A stretch of 64,000 nucleotides of DNA, from the NCBI RefSeq assembly GCF_000614065.1, contig NZ_BAKG01000006.1, forward strand, positions 62,001-126,000, in the 5' to 3' direction. The notes under the pieces are model-generated. The model saw only the letters and a list, made by a program, of their open reading frames with translations, was not told the origin of the DNA and did no database searches. Positions 25,494-34,709 of this stretch are shown piece after piece (positions within the stretch are counted from its first letter, which is position 1; the number at the start of each line of letters is the position of its first letter). The stretch comes from Prevotella dentasini JCM 15908 (lineage in GTDB: Bacteria; Bacteroidota; Bacteroidia; Bacteroidales; Bacteroidaceae). The position numbers and the translations under genes were made by a program.

Positions 25494-27479
25494 ATGATTA
25501 GAAAATTACTTCTTTTGACTTTCGCGGCAACATTGGGACTCACTGCCAATGCACAGGTAGGGAATATCCATCGCGACCCAAGTACACAGAGTTTCGTGCA
25601 GAACTACACCCAGAGAAATGCTCCGGCAGCTGTCAATAAGCTCGAGGCGGCAGAGAATCAGGTTTGGTGGAGTCCCGTCTACAACGGTGAAGGACAGCGC
25701 AGTGCACTCGGAACCCAGACAGCAGAAACCATCGATCAGGCTATATTCGTTCCCGGTGGCAATCCCGTACTGGCAGGAAACACCATCAAGGCCGTAAGAA
25801 TCTACTTCCGTTCCAAGAAAAATCTGAAAGACCTTAAGGTATGGCTGTCAAAGAAGCTCCCTGCAAAGGTTGCAGATGCTGACTATAGCCAGGCCGTCGA
25901 TATGGCGAAAATCAGTGCCGGAGACCTGAAGCAGGGATATTGCGGAACTGCCAACGACATAGAGCTGACTACTCCTTACTCCGTGGGTACGGAAGGCGTG
26001 TATATCGGCTATAGCTATACCGTTACTGCACTTTCGGAAGATGGCGACAAGTTTCCTATTGTTACTACCTATGATGGAGGTAACAATATTACGGCAGAAA
26101 ATGGTCTTTTGCTCAGAACATCGGCTAATGTGAAGGACTGGACCGACTGCAAGGGACAGACTTATGGCAACCTCGCCATCATGGTTCTCGCAGAAGGTAC
26201 GTTCACGCAGAACGCTCTGACTCCTCAGTCGGTTGTAAGCCCGACGGTAGGTTTGGGTGGCACCATTGACACCAAGTTCACTTTGGCTAACGGCGGTAGC
26301 GCAGGCGTCAGCGACTTTGACTATACCATCACCTCTGACGGTGTTGCAGGCGAGGAGAAGCACGTGAAGCTGAACGAGAAGTTTACCAAGTTCGGTGGTA
26401 CATTCGAGGTCATCATCAAGCTCAATGCCGACGAGCAGGTGGGCGTAAAGGAGAAGATTCTCACCATTACCAAGGTAAACGGTGTGAAGAACGAGACAAC
26501 TCAAAATAGTCTTAAGTTCAACCTTACCACTCTTAAGAAGCTCGTTAAGCGTGGTGTTGTCGTAGAAGAATTTACCGGAACGGGCTGTGGTTGGTGTCCA
26601 CGTGGCCTTGTCGGTATGGAGAAGATGCGCAAGAAGTTCGGCGACAGCTTTGTGGGTGTAGGTATTCACCAGTACAACAGCAACGACGCTATGTACTTTA
26701 ACTCATACGCTACTATTGGTTTCAAAGGTGCCCCAAGCTGTATCATTGACCGTAAAGGCGATACAATAGATCCCTATTATGGCACTGGCGACGATATTTG
26801 CATTGACTTCCAGAAGGCTCTTGAACGTGCTGCCAAAGTAGGAGTAGAAGTTAAGGGAGAATACAATGAAGACTACACGAAGGTTACTGCTACTGCGACC
26901 GTCGATCCGTTGGTTAATGGCAAGTACACCATTGCCTACGCTCTTATCGTCGACGGCATTACTGGAACGACATCTGCATGGAAGCAGGCCAACTACTATG
27001 CTTCTCAGGTTTCTGCCGATCAACTTCCGGAGGACCTGCAGCAGTTTGGTAAAGGTGGCTCAAAGGGAACCAGCACGATTGTCTGGAACTTTGACGACGT
27101 ACTCATTGGAAGCTCTTACAGCACATCGCACGTAAATCAGGCAAGCATCGAAGACCTCGTAGAGGGCAAAGTTGTTACCAATACCTACATGCTTGAGATG
27201 CCTAAGAGAAACGCCATGAAGAAGGCTATCGAAACAGCAGGCTACGACAAGGTGGCTGTCATTGCAATGATTATCAACCCTGACGGTAGCATAGAAAATG
27301 CTGCAAAGAGCTATCTCTCTGCATCAGCCGGAATCGACGGCGTTTCAGAGAATAAGAGCGTTGAACTGAAGGAAGTAGCCCGCTACACCGTTGACGGTCG
27401 TCGCATCAGTGCTCCGCAGCGCGGTCTGAACATCGTTAAGATGTCTGATGGCTCTACCGTTAAGGTTATGGTTAAGTAA
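25494..27479 (+). CDS. Secreted Omp28/thioredoxin-like protein with CGWC motif and C-terminal tail
   Basis: 661 residues. Signal peptide MIRKLLLLTFAATLGLTANA. An N-terminal half without a clear family (about 25-240) is followed by a beta domain (about 245-345) and a thioredoxin-like domain with VVEEFTGTGCGWCPRGLVGM (Cys365 and Cys368). The tail GLNIVKMSDGSTVKVMVK resembles those of the other secreted proteins here. The central and C-terminal parts are paralogous to the protein at 6394 (EEFTATWCINCPRG). A longer start at 25374 is rejected because the promoter lies inside it. Single gene with its own terminator. Confidence 0.8.
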   Translation: MIRKLLLLTFAATLGLTANAQVGNIHRDPSTQSFVQNYTQRNAPAAVNKLEAAENQVWWSPVYNGEGQRSALGTQTAETIDQAIFVPGGNPVLAGNTIKAVRIYFRSKKNLKDLKVWLSKKLPAKVADADYSQAVDMAKISAGDLKQGYCGTANDIELTTPYSVGTEGVYIGYSYTVTALSEDGDKFPIVTTYDGGNNITAENGLLLRTSANVKDWTDCKGQTYGNLAIMVLAEGTFTQNALTPQSVVSPTVGLGGTIDTKFTLANGGSAGVSDFDYTITSDGVAGEEKHVKLNEKFTKFGGTFEVIIKLNADEQVGVKEKILTITKVNGVKNETTQNSLKFNLTTLKKLVKRGVVVEEFTGTGCGWCPRGLVGMEKMRKKFGDSFVGVGIHQYNSNDAMYFNSYATIGFKGAPSCIIDRKGDTIDPYYGTGDDICIDFQKALERAAKVGVEVKGEYNEDYTKVTATATVDPLVNGKYTIAYALIVDGITGTTSAWKQANYYASQVSADQLPEDLQQFGKGGSKGTSTIVWNFDDVLIGSSYSTSHVNQASIEDLVEGKVVTNTYMLEMPKRNAMKKAIETAGYDKVAVIAMIINPDGSIENAAKSYLSASAGIDGVSENKSVELKEVARYTVDGRRISAPQRGLNIVKMSDGSTVKVMVK

Positions 27480-27525
27480 AAACGAAACTCAGCGGCATCC
27501 GCGTGGTGCTGATAGATAAAGGGAG

Positions 27526-27562
27526 AAGCCCCGGCCGAGGATTGACTTGGCCGGGGCTTTTT
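27526..27562 (+). terminator. Intrinsic terminator after the Omp28-like gene
   Basis: Stem AAGCCCCGGCC with partner GGCCGGGGCTT (27549-27559), 12-base loop, run of five T; 47 bases past the stop. Confidence 0.88.
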
Positions 27563-27628
27563 GTCGGTTGTCGCTTGCCGGTGAAACGTCTGCTGTCCGG
27601 CAAAGAAATGCTCGCTATTTGCCGGTGA

Positions 27629-27695
27629 AATGAAAGTGCCGTTCCGGCCCTGCGAAAGGGGCACTTTGACACTGCGAAAACGGCACTTTCGATTT
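27629..27695. repeat. Palindromic GAAAGTGCC module array, copy 5
   Basis: Modules GAAAGTGCCGTTCCGG, AAAGGGGCACTTTG and GAAAACGGCACTTTCG, lying between the terminator of one gene and the promoter of the next. Confidence 0.82.
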
Positions 27696-27799
27696 GCCGC
27701 TAAGGCTTGGCTGTTTCTTGCCTGAAAAGGGGCAGCTGACCGGCAGCATCCAATGGGTCCGCCATTTGGCGCGTTTTCGGCAAAAGAACGGTCGCTAAC

Positions 27800-27830
27800 T
27801 TGTGGGGATGGGAACATTTTCTTACCTTTG
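27800..27830 (+). promoter_or_regulatory. Promoter of miaB
   Basis: TTG at 27800-27802, 20-base spacer, TACCTTTG at 27823-27830; 25 bases before the start. Confidence 0.68.
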
Positions 27831-27854
27831 CACGTCAACATTATAAGGAAAAGA

Positions 27855-29189
27855 ATGAAGAAGCTCTATATTGAGACCTACGGATGCCAGATGAATGTGG
27901 CCGACTCCGAGGTCGTTGCCTCGGTGATGAAGATGGCTGGATACGACGTCTGCGAGAATGAGGATGAGGCAGATGCCATTTTCCTCAACACCTGTTCGAT
28001 TCGCGAAAATGCAGAGAACAAGATTTACAACCGTCTTGAGACGCTCCACGCAGAGCAGAAGAAAGGCCGACGGCTCATCCTCGGCGTACTCGGGTGTATG
28101 GCAGAGCGCGTGCGCGAGGACCTTATCGAGAACCACTACGCGAACCTTGTATGTGGCCCCGACTCGTACCTGAACCTGCCGGACATGATTGCCCAGTGTG
28201 AGAACGGAAACAATGCACTCAACATAGAGCTGTCTACGACCGAGACCTACCGCAGCGTCGTTCCCCAGCGCATCGGAGGCAACCGCGTGTCGGGCTTTGT
28301 CAGCATCATGCGCGGGTGCAACAACTTCTGCCATTACTGCATCGTGCCCTTTACGCGGGGCCGCGAACGCTCGCGCGACGTGGAGAGCATCCTCTCCGAG
28401 GTGAACGACTTGCACGGCAAGGGCTTCAGGGAGGTTACGCTGCTCGGGCAGAACGTCAACTCCTACGGGCTGTTGCCGAACGGCAGGCGTCCCGAGGGCG
28501 GCACGTCGTTTGCCCAGCTGCTGCGCAAGGTGGCGCAGAGCGTGCCCGACATGCGTGTCCGTTTCACGACGTCGAACCCCGAGGATATGTCGGATGACAT
28601 CATTGAAGCCGTCGCCGCCGAGCCTAATCTCTGCCACCATATCCACTTTCCGGTACAGAGCGGAAGCAACGACGTGCTCCGGATGATGAACCGCAAGTAC
28701 ACCCGCGAGGATTATATGAATAAGGTAGCTACTATCCGCCGCCTCATTCCCGACTGCGGTCTGACCACCGACATCTTCGTCGGCTATCACGACGAGAGCG
28801 AGGAGGATTTCCAGCAGACGCTCTCCCTTGTCCGGGAAGTAGGGTTCGACTCCGCCTTCATGTTCAAATACTCCGAGCGTCCGGGCACATACGCTGCCAA
28901 GCACCTGCCCGACAACGTTCCCGAAGAGGAGAAAATACGCCGCCTGAACGAGCTGATTCGTCTTCAGACCGAGATTTCTGCCGAGCGCAACAAGGCCGAT
29001 ATAGGCAAGGAGTTCGATATTCTCATAGAGCGGTTCGGCAAGCGCAGCGCGAGCAGCTGATGGGCCGGACGCAGCAGAACAAGGCCGTGGTCATACCGAA
29101 AGGCAGGCACCACATCGGCGAGACCGTCCGTGTGTGCATCACCGGGGCCACCTCGCAACGCTGATAGCGAGGAGGCCGTTTGTATTTAA
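27855..29189 (+). CDS. miaB: tRNA-2-methylthio-N6-dimethylallyladenosine synthase, frameshifted 3' end
   Basis: Starts MKKLYIETYGCQMNVADSEV. The N-terminal methylthiotransferase domain has the three cluster cysteines (GCQMN, NTCSIRE, GVLGCMAE), the radical-SAM core has RGCNNFCHYCIVPFTRGRER (CxxxCxxC), and a TRAM domain should follow. The frame ends early at 29060 in GKRSASS. Restoring a C at about 29048 gives KRSREQLMGRTQQNKAVVIP and the TRAM strand HHIGETVRVCITGATS. Two further likely losses (G near 29155 and 29167) would restore SATLIGEEAVCI and end at 29189, 445 residues in all, a normal length. Without those two it would stop at 29164. Modifies A37 of tRNAs reading UNN codons. Confidence 0.9.
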
Positions 29190-29297
29190 TGTTTGAGGAT
29201 TCGGATTTTGGGTGATAGTCGTTATCGTCGTGTGAAGCCCTTATGCCCGTTGTTTTAAGATGAACAGGCCATGAAGAGCAATAAAACCGACAAATCC

Positions 29298-29328
29298 TTG
29301 GTGGTTTTCCTTTTTAATGCTATATTTG
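29298..29328 (+). promoter_or_regulatory. Promoter of the ABC exporter gene
   Basis: TTG at 29298-29300, 20-base spacer, TATATTTG at 29321-29328; leader of about 110 bases. Confidence 0.62.
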
Positions 29329-29444
29329 CGGAATAGAAAAAAAAAGAAAGGGCATATAATGTCTACGATAAACTTAATTGGGTGAAACGGAATGGAAGGA
29401 AGGACCGCCTAACTTAGGCCGAAAAGGATAAGCAGATAAGACGT

Positions 29445-31303
29445 ATGAAGGAATTTATTCAGGTTTTGCGCAGGTTTGTTCCGCCCTACAAGAAGTATCT
29501 TGTACTGGCGGTAGTGTTCAATGTGATATCGGCGGTGCTGAATATCTTCTCCTTTGCCACGCTTATCCCGATGCTCCAAATCCTCTTCAAGGTAGATGCA
29601 GGGACAGGTGCCACCCACGTGATGGCGTGGAGCGAAGGGTCGTTGAAGGAGGTTTTGTCCAACAATGCCGACTATTATACGCAGATATATATTACCAGTT
29701 GGGGGCCGACCACGCTGCTGCTGGTTATCGGCCTCGGTCTGGCCTTTATGACATTCCTCAAGACTGGTGCCTATTTTCTTTCCTCGGCATTTGTCATTCC
29801 CATCCGAACGGGCGTGGTAAGAGACATCCGCAATCAGCTCTATGAGAAGATTACGTCCCTTTCTCTGGGCTTTTTCAGCGAGGAACGGAAGGGAGACATC
29901 ATTGCCAGAATGAGCGGAGACGTGCAGGAAATAGACAATTCCATCATGTCGTCCATCGACATGCTCTTCAAGAATCCGGTACTCATAGTCATTTATTTTT
30001 CCACTTTGCTGTTCATTTCGTGGCAGCTTACCCTCTTCACCCTCATATTCGTGCCCGTCTTCGGATGGTTTATGGGGCTGGTGGGACGCAGGTTAAAGCA
30101 GAACAGCATCACCGCCCAAGGACTTTGGAGCGACACCATGAGTCAGGTGGAGGAAACACTTGGCGGACTGAGAGTAATCAAGCGTTCTGTGCCGAGGAGA
30201 TTATGAACAGGCGGTTTGACAAGGTCAACTCGCAATACCGCGACGATATAATGCGCGTCAGCATACGCCAGCAGCTCGCCCACCCCATGAGCGAGTTTCT
30301 CGGTACGGTGATGATAGTCGTTGTCCTTTGGTTTGGCGGAACGCTTGTCTTGGGACAATACCCCGTCATCAGCGGTCCCACCTTCATATACTACCTTGTT
30401 ATACTCTACAGCATCATCAATCCGCTGAAAGAGTTCTCCCGTGCGAGCTACAATATCCCCAAGGGACTGGCCTCGATGGAGCGCGTCGACAAAATTCTCA
30501 AGGCCGAGGTAGAGATACAGGAGCCTGACCAGCCGGTTCGTCTTGACACTTTCGAGCATCAGATAGAGTTCCGTCACGTCAGCTTTGCATACAAAGACGA
30601 GAAAGATAAGGACGGAAAGACCATGCTCCACTGGGTATTGAAGGACATCAACCTCACTATACCGAAGGGCAAGACGGTCGCCTTGGTCGGTCAGAGCGGC
30701 TCGGGAAAGTCTACACTGCTCGACCTCATTCCGCGATACTACGACGTTCAGGAGGGGGAAATCCTCATCGACGGCATCAACGTGAAGGATTTGGGCGTCC
30801 ACAACCTGCGGCAGCTCATCGGAAACGTCAATCAGGAGGCGATATTGTTCAACGACAGCTTCCGGAACAACATCTCTTTCGGTTCGACAGCGACCGATTC
30901 GGCGATTGAGGATGCTGCGCGCATCGCCAACGCACACGACTTCATCATGCAGAGCGAGAACGGCTACGGGACGAACATCGGCGACCGGGGCGGCCGTCTC
31001 TCCGGGGGGCAGCGTCAGCGCGTCAGCATTGCCCGCGCCATACTGAAGAATCCGCCCATCCTCATCCTTGACGAGGCGACGTCGGCACTCGATACCGAGA
31101 GCGAGAGACTGGTTCAGGACGCCCTCTACAAGCTGATGAAGACCCGCACGACCATTGCCGTGGCCCACCGGCTGTCCACCATCAAGAACTCCGACGAGAT
31201 ATGCGTCATGCACGAGGGAGAGATTGTGGAGCGCGGAACACACGACGAGCTTATGGCAATGGACGGCTACTACAGGAAGCTGCACGACATGCAGGAGATA
31301 TAG
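29445..31303 (+). CDS. ABC transporter, fused membrane and ATPase domains (MsbA-like), one-base frameshift
   Basis: The N-terminal six-helix membrane domain starts MKEFIQVLRRFVPPYKKYLV and runs to GLRVIKRSV, where the frame breaks at about 30182. Restoring one G (ATCAAGCG to ATCAAGGCG) gives RVIKAFCAEEIMNRRFDKVN and a 619-residue half-transporter. The nucleotide-binding domain shows VALVGQSGSGKST (Walker A), LSGGQRQRVSIARAI (signature), ILILDEATSAL (Walker B) and AHRLST (H-loop). MsbA-type exporters flip lipid A or lipid-linked glycans; that role is supported only by family and by the neighbouring envelope genes. Confidence 0.9.
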
Positions 31304-31325
31304 TAGGATAAGTTTTAATATTTGA

Positions 31326-33346
31326 ATGAGACGCTTACTGAAGTCTACATTTGCCTCGCCCATAGCCCTGATACTTAACTTGGCGATGGCGTATGCCATT
31401 TTTCTTGTGGCGCGACTGGCTTATTTTTTCGTCAACTACAGCTATTTCGCTGACGGACTGACGGCTTCTTCCCTTTCCGCATGGGTACGGGGAAGTCTGC
31501 TTTTCGATACTTCCGCCATTCTCTATACCCACATTCCCTATATCGTGATGATGCTTCTGCCCCTCTGGCTGAAGGAAAACCGCGGTTATCATAGGGTCTG
31601 CAAGTGGCTGTTTGTGGTGGTCAATGCCGCTTCTCTGGCCATAAATCTTGCCGATTCGGTCTATTTCCCCTTCACGCTGCGGCGTACCACCACGAGCGTG
31701 TTCCGTGAATTTGACAACGAGAACAACATTTCCGGCATCCTGCTTCACAATGCCGTTACTCACTGGTACCTTCTTCTGCTCTTCTTCGTAATGGTCTGGC
31801 TGGCTTGGAAACTCTATGCCATGCCCCGGAACGACTACCGCAGCTATGTCAGCGTGCGGAGCCGGTGGATGTATTCTGCCCGGCTCTTTGCCTGCCTTGC
31901 CGTTGCCGGCGTGCTCACCGTTGCCGGATGCCGTGGCGGCCTGCAGTCGGGCGTGCGTCCGATTACCATCAGCAACGCCAACCAGTACGTAGACCGGCCC
32001 ACCGACTGCGCCTTGGTGCTCAACACGCCCTTTGCCCTTATCCGCACGATAGGTAAGTCAGACTTCACCGTTCCCGACTATTTCCCTTCTCTGGCAGCCT
32101 CTGCCCAAGTCTATACACCGTTCCATCAGCAGGAGTATGCCGACTCTGCGGCGGCAGGAAAACCGCGGCCCAATAGGAAGAATATCGTCATACTGATAGT
32201 CGAAAGTTTCGGCCGGGAGTACATAGGCGGCTTCAACAAGGACTTTTTCGGAGGCAAATACAAGGCTATACGCCTTATGTGGACAAGCTGATAGAGAAGA
32301 GCCTCGTCTACAGATACTCGTTCTGCAACGGCAGGAAGAGCATCGACGGCATGCCGTCCGTCCTGTGCGGTATTCCGCGCTTCGGCGAACCGTTCATCCT
32401 CACGCCTGCGTCGATGAACGACTATACGGGCATCCCGGGCCTGCTGAGCCGCTGGGGCTACCAGACTGCTTTCTTCCACGGTGCCAACCGCGGCTCGATG
32501 GGCTTCTTGGCATTTGCCAACAAGATAGGTTTCCAGAGCTATTACGGCCGTCAGGACTATGCTGCCGACCCGCGGTTTGGCGGCGACAAGGACTTCGATG
32601 GCAACTGGGGAATATGGGACGAGCCGTTCCTGCAATACTATTGTACGAAGATGGGCGAGATGAAGCAGCCTTTTATGACCGCCCTCTTCACCGTTTCGAG
32701 CCACGACCCCTTCGTAGTCCCCGAGAAATACAGGAATGTCTATAAGGAGGAAAACCTGCCCATACACAAGTGCATCCGCTATACGGACATGGCCATCGGC
32801 AAGTTTTTCGCCTCTGCGAGCAAGCAGAAATGGTTCAAGAACACCATTTTCGTGCTGACGAGCGACCACACCAACCAGAGCGACCACGAACAATACAAGA
32901 CCGACATAGGCGGTTTCTGCTCGCCAATCATCATCTACGACCCGTCGGGCGAGATTCAGCCGGGGCGCGTAGACGGCATTGCGCAGCAGACAGACATCAT
33001 GCCGACGCTGCTGAACCACGTCGGCTATCCTGAGAAATACCTCTCTTTCGGTTTCGACCTTCTCCGCACGCCTGCCCGGGAGACGTGGGCCGTGAACTAT
33101 CTGAACGGCATCTACCAGTACGTCAAGTATGGCTACGTACTCCAGTGGGACGGAAAGAAGACACGCGCCGTCTACCGTCTGACTGACCTTCTGATGCAGC
33201 GGAACCTTGTCGGGCGTGTTCCCGAACAGGCAAAGATGGAGCGCGAGCTGAAGGGAATCATCTACCAGTATATGTACCGTATGGTGCACGACCAGCTGCG
33301 TGCCGGTTCTCCGGCTGCCGCTGCCGGCCCGCGGGCAGGCAAGTAG
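31326..33346 (+). CDS. LtaS-type sulfatase-family membrane protein, one-base frameshift
   Basis: About five N-terminal membrane segments (to about residue 215), then an extracytoplasmic alkaline-phosphatase-fold domain: NIVILIVESFGREYIGGF (metal site), NGRKSIDGMPSVLCGIP (nucleophile region with Ser), FMTALFTVSSHDPF, VLTSDHTNQSDHE (metal ligands). The frame breaks at about 32264; restoring a G (AAGGCTAT to AAGGGCTAT) gives YKGYTPYVDKLIEKS and 673 residues. Family members transfer phosphoglycerol or phosphoethanolamine to surface polymers or lipids. Placed 22 bases after the exporter gene, so an envelope-lipid or glycan modification role is plausible. Confidence 0.86.
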
Positions 33347-33423
33347 CCCCCGGCAGACAGTCAGACCTGCCGGAAAGGGCTGACGGGCTGCCCGTAAGCC
33401 GCCCACCATAACAACTCACAACA

Positions 33424-34380
33424 ATGAAGAAAGCGTTATACCGTCTCCTCTACCTCTTTGCCTACGGCTTTTGGTACGTGGTTTCTCTCCTTCCCTTTTG
33501 GGTGCTCTACCTCATCTCCGATGCCCTCTACCTCGTTGCAGGAAGGCTCGTCAGATACCGCCATCGGGTGATATGGAACAACCTCAAGAGCAGTTTCCCC
33601 GAGAAGAGCGAGCAGGAACTCCTCGTCATTGAGCGTGGATTCTACCACTGGTTCTGCGATTACTTGGTCGAAACCATCAAGCTGATGACCATGAGCCGCC
33701 GGCAGCTGATGAAGCGGATGACCTTTACGGGAATGGAAGAGTTCAACCAAATCCTGTCCGAGGGGCAGTCTGTTGCCGTCTATCTCGGCCATTTGGGCAA
33801 CTGGGAGTGGATAACGGCCCTGCCCTACTGGGCACCCGGCTCGCTCTGCTGCCAGCTCTACCATCCGTTGGAGAACGAATACTTCGACCGTCTCTTCAAG
33901 TTTGTGCGCGAACGGCAGGGTGCCCTCTGCATCCCGATGCAGGAGTCGCTCCGCAAGATTATCCGGTTCTCGCGCGAAGGCAGGCCTCTCGTCGTCGGAT
34001 ATATCTCCGACCAGACCCCCTTCTGGTGGAACATACACCACTGGGTGGACTTTCTCCACCACGATACGCCCGTGCTGACGGGTGCGGAGCGTATTGTGCG
34101 GCACACCGGGCAGGCGTTTGTCTACGGCGACGTTACCCGTGTCGGCCGCGGACACTACAACTGCGAGATGCGCGTCATCCACCGCGAGACCCGAGGATTG
34201 CCCGACTACGAGATAACAGACCTCTATTTCAAGGAGCTTGAGAAGTCTGTCCGCCGTCAGCCCGAAATCTATCTCTGGAGCCATAACCGCTGGAAGCGCA
34301 CGCGCGAACGCTTCGACGAGTACTTCGAGGAAGTCGACGGGAAGGTGCACCTGCGCGAGGGGAAGGAGATGATTTTCTAA
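33424..34380 (+). CDS. Lipid A biosynthesis-type (LpxL/HtrB family) acyltransferase
   Basis: 318 residues with an N-terminal membrane segment (FAYGFWYVVSLLPFWVLYLI). The catalytic H-x4-E motif is in VYLGHLGNWEW (about 122-129). Further family features are ESLRKIIRFSREGRPLVVGY and DFLHHDTPVLTGAERI. Adds a secondary acyl chain to lipid A precursor; Bacteroidota carry a single broad member. Third gene of the run exporter, sulfatase, acyltransferase, which makes lipid A synthesis and export a coherent theme. Confidence 0.86.
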   Translation: MKKALYRLLYLFAYGFWYVVSLLPFWVLYLISDALYLVAGRLVRYRHRVIWNNLKSSFPEKSEQELLVIERGFYHWFCDYLVETIKLMTMSRRQLMKRMTFTGMEEFNQILSEGQSVAVYLGHLGNWEWITALPYWAPGSLCCQLYHPLENEYFDRLFKFVRERQGALCIPMQESLRKIIRFSREGRPLVVGYISDQTPFWWNIHHWVDFLHHDTPVLTGAERIVRHTGQAFVYGDVTRVGRGHYNCEMRVIHRETRGLPDYEITDLYFKELEKSVRRQPEIYLWSHNRWKRTRERFDEYFEEVDGKVHLREGKEMIF

Positions 34381-34557
34381 TTTCCGCCGGCCTTCCTGTC
34401 CTTGGGAAGGAGACTGGTTTGGCGTGTCTGCTATAGGCACTCCGTGTTTTCAGGCATGCACTGAAATATTTTTACATCACCTTTTTCCTATACTCGTGTG
34501 GAGATAAGGGATGTGCAGTTGTAACATACTGATATATAGCGAGTTCCAAAGCCTTGA

Positions 34558-34650
34558 TTTTGCGATGCGAAAATGCCGCTTTCGTAACGTGAAAGTGCCA
34601 CTTTCATCAAATGAAAGTGGCACTTTGACCGCATGAAAACGGCATGATGA
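34558..34650. repeat. Palindromic GAAAGTGCC module array, copy 6
   Basis: Modules CGAAAATGCCGCTTTCG, GTGAAAGTGCCACTTTCA, AATGAAAGTGGCACTTTGA and TGAAAACGGCATGA, between the convergent acyltransferase and ispG genes (gap 34381-34709, otherwise empty). Confidence 0.82.
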
Positions 34651-34709
34651 AGCATAAAATGTGAAATATCTTGACGCTTTCGCCCGTATTCTCGTGCGAC
34701 GGGTCTTCT

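Noticed and set aside
27822..28904. 360-codon minus-strand open frame over miaB
   Set aside because: Shadow of the radical-SAM gene; no promoter or motifs.
30143..31399. 418-codon minus-strand open frame over the ABC exporter
   Set aside because: The opposite strand encodes Walker A, signature, Walker B and H-loop motifs; this frame shows none.
32126..33409. 427-codon minus-strand open frame over the sulfatase
   Set aside because: Shadow of a strongly recognised family gene.
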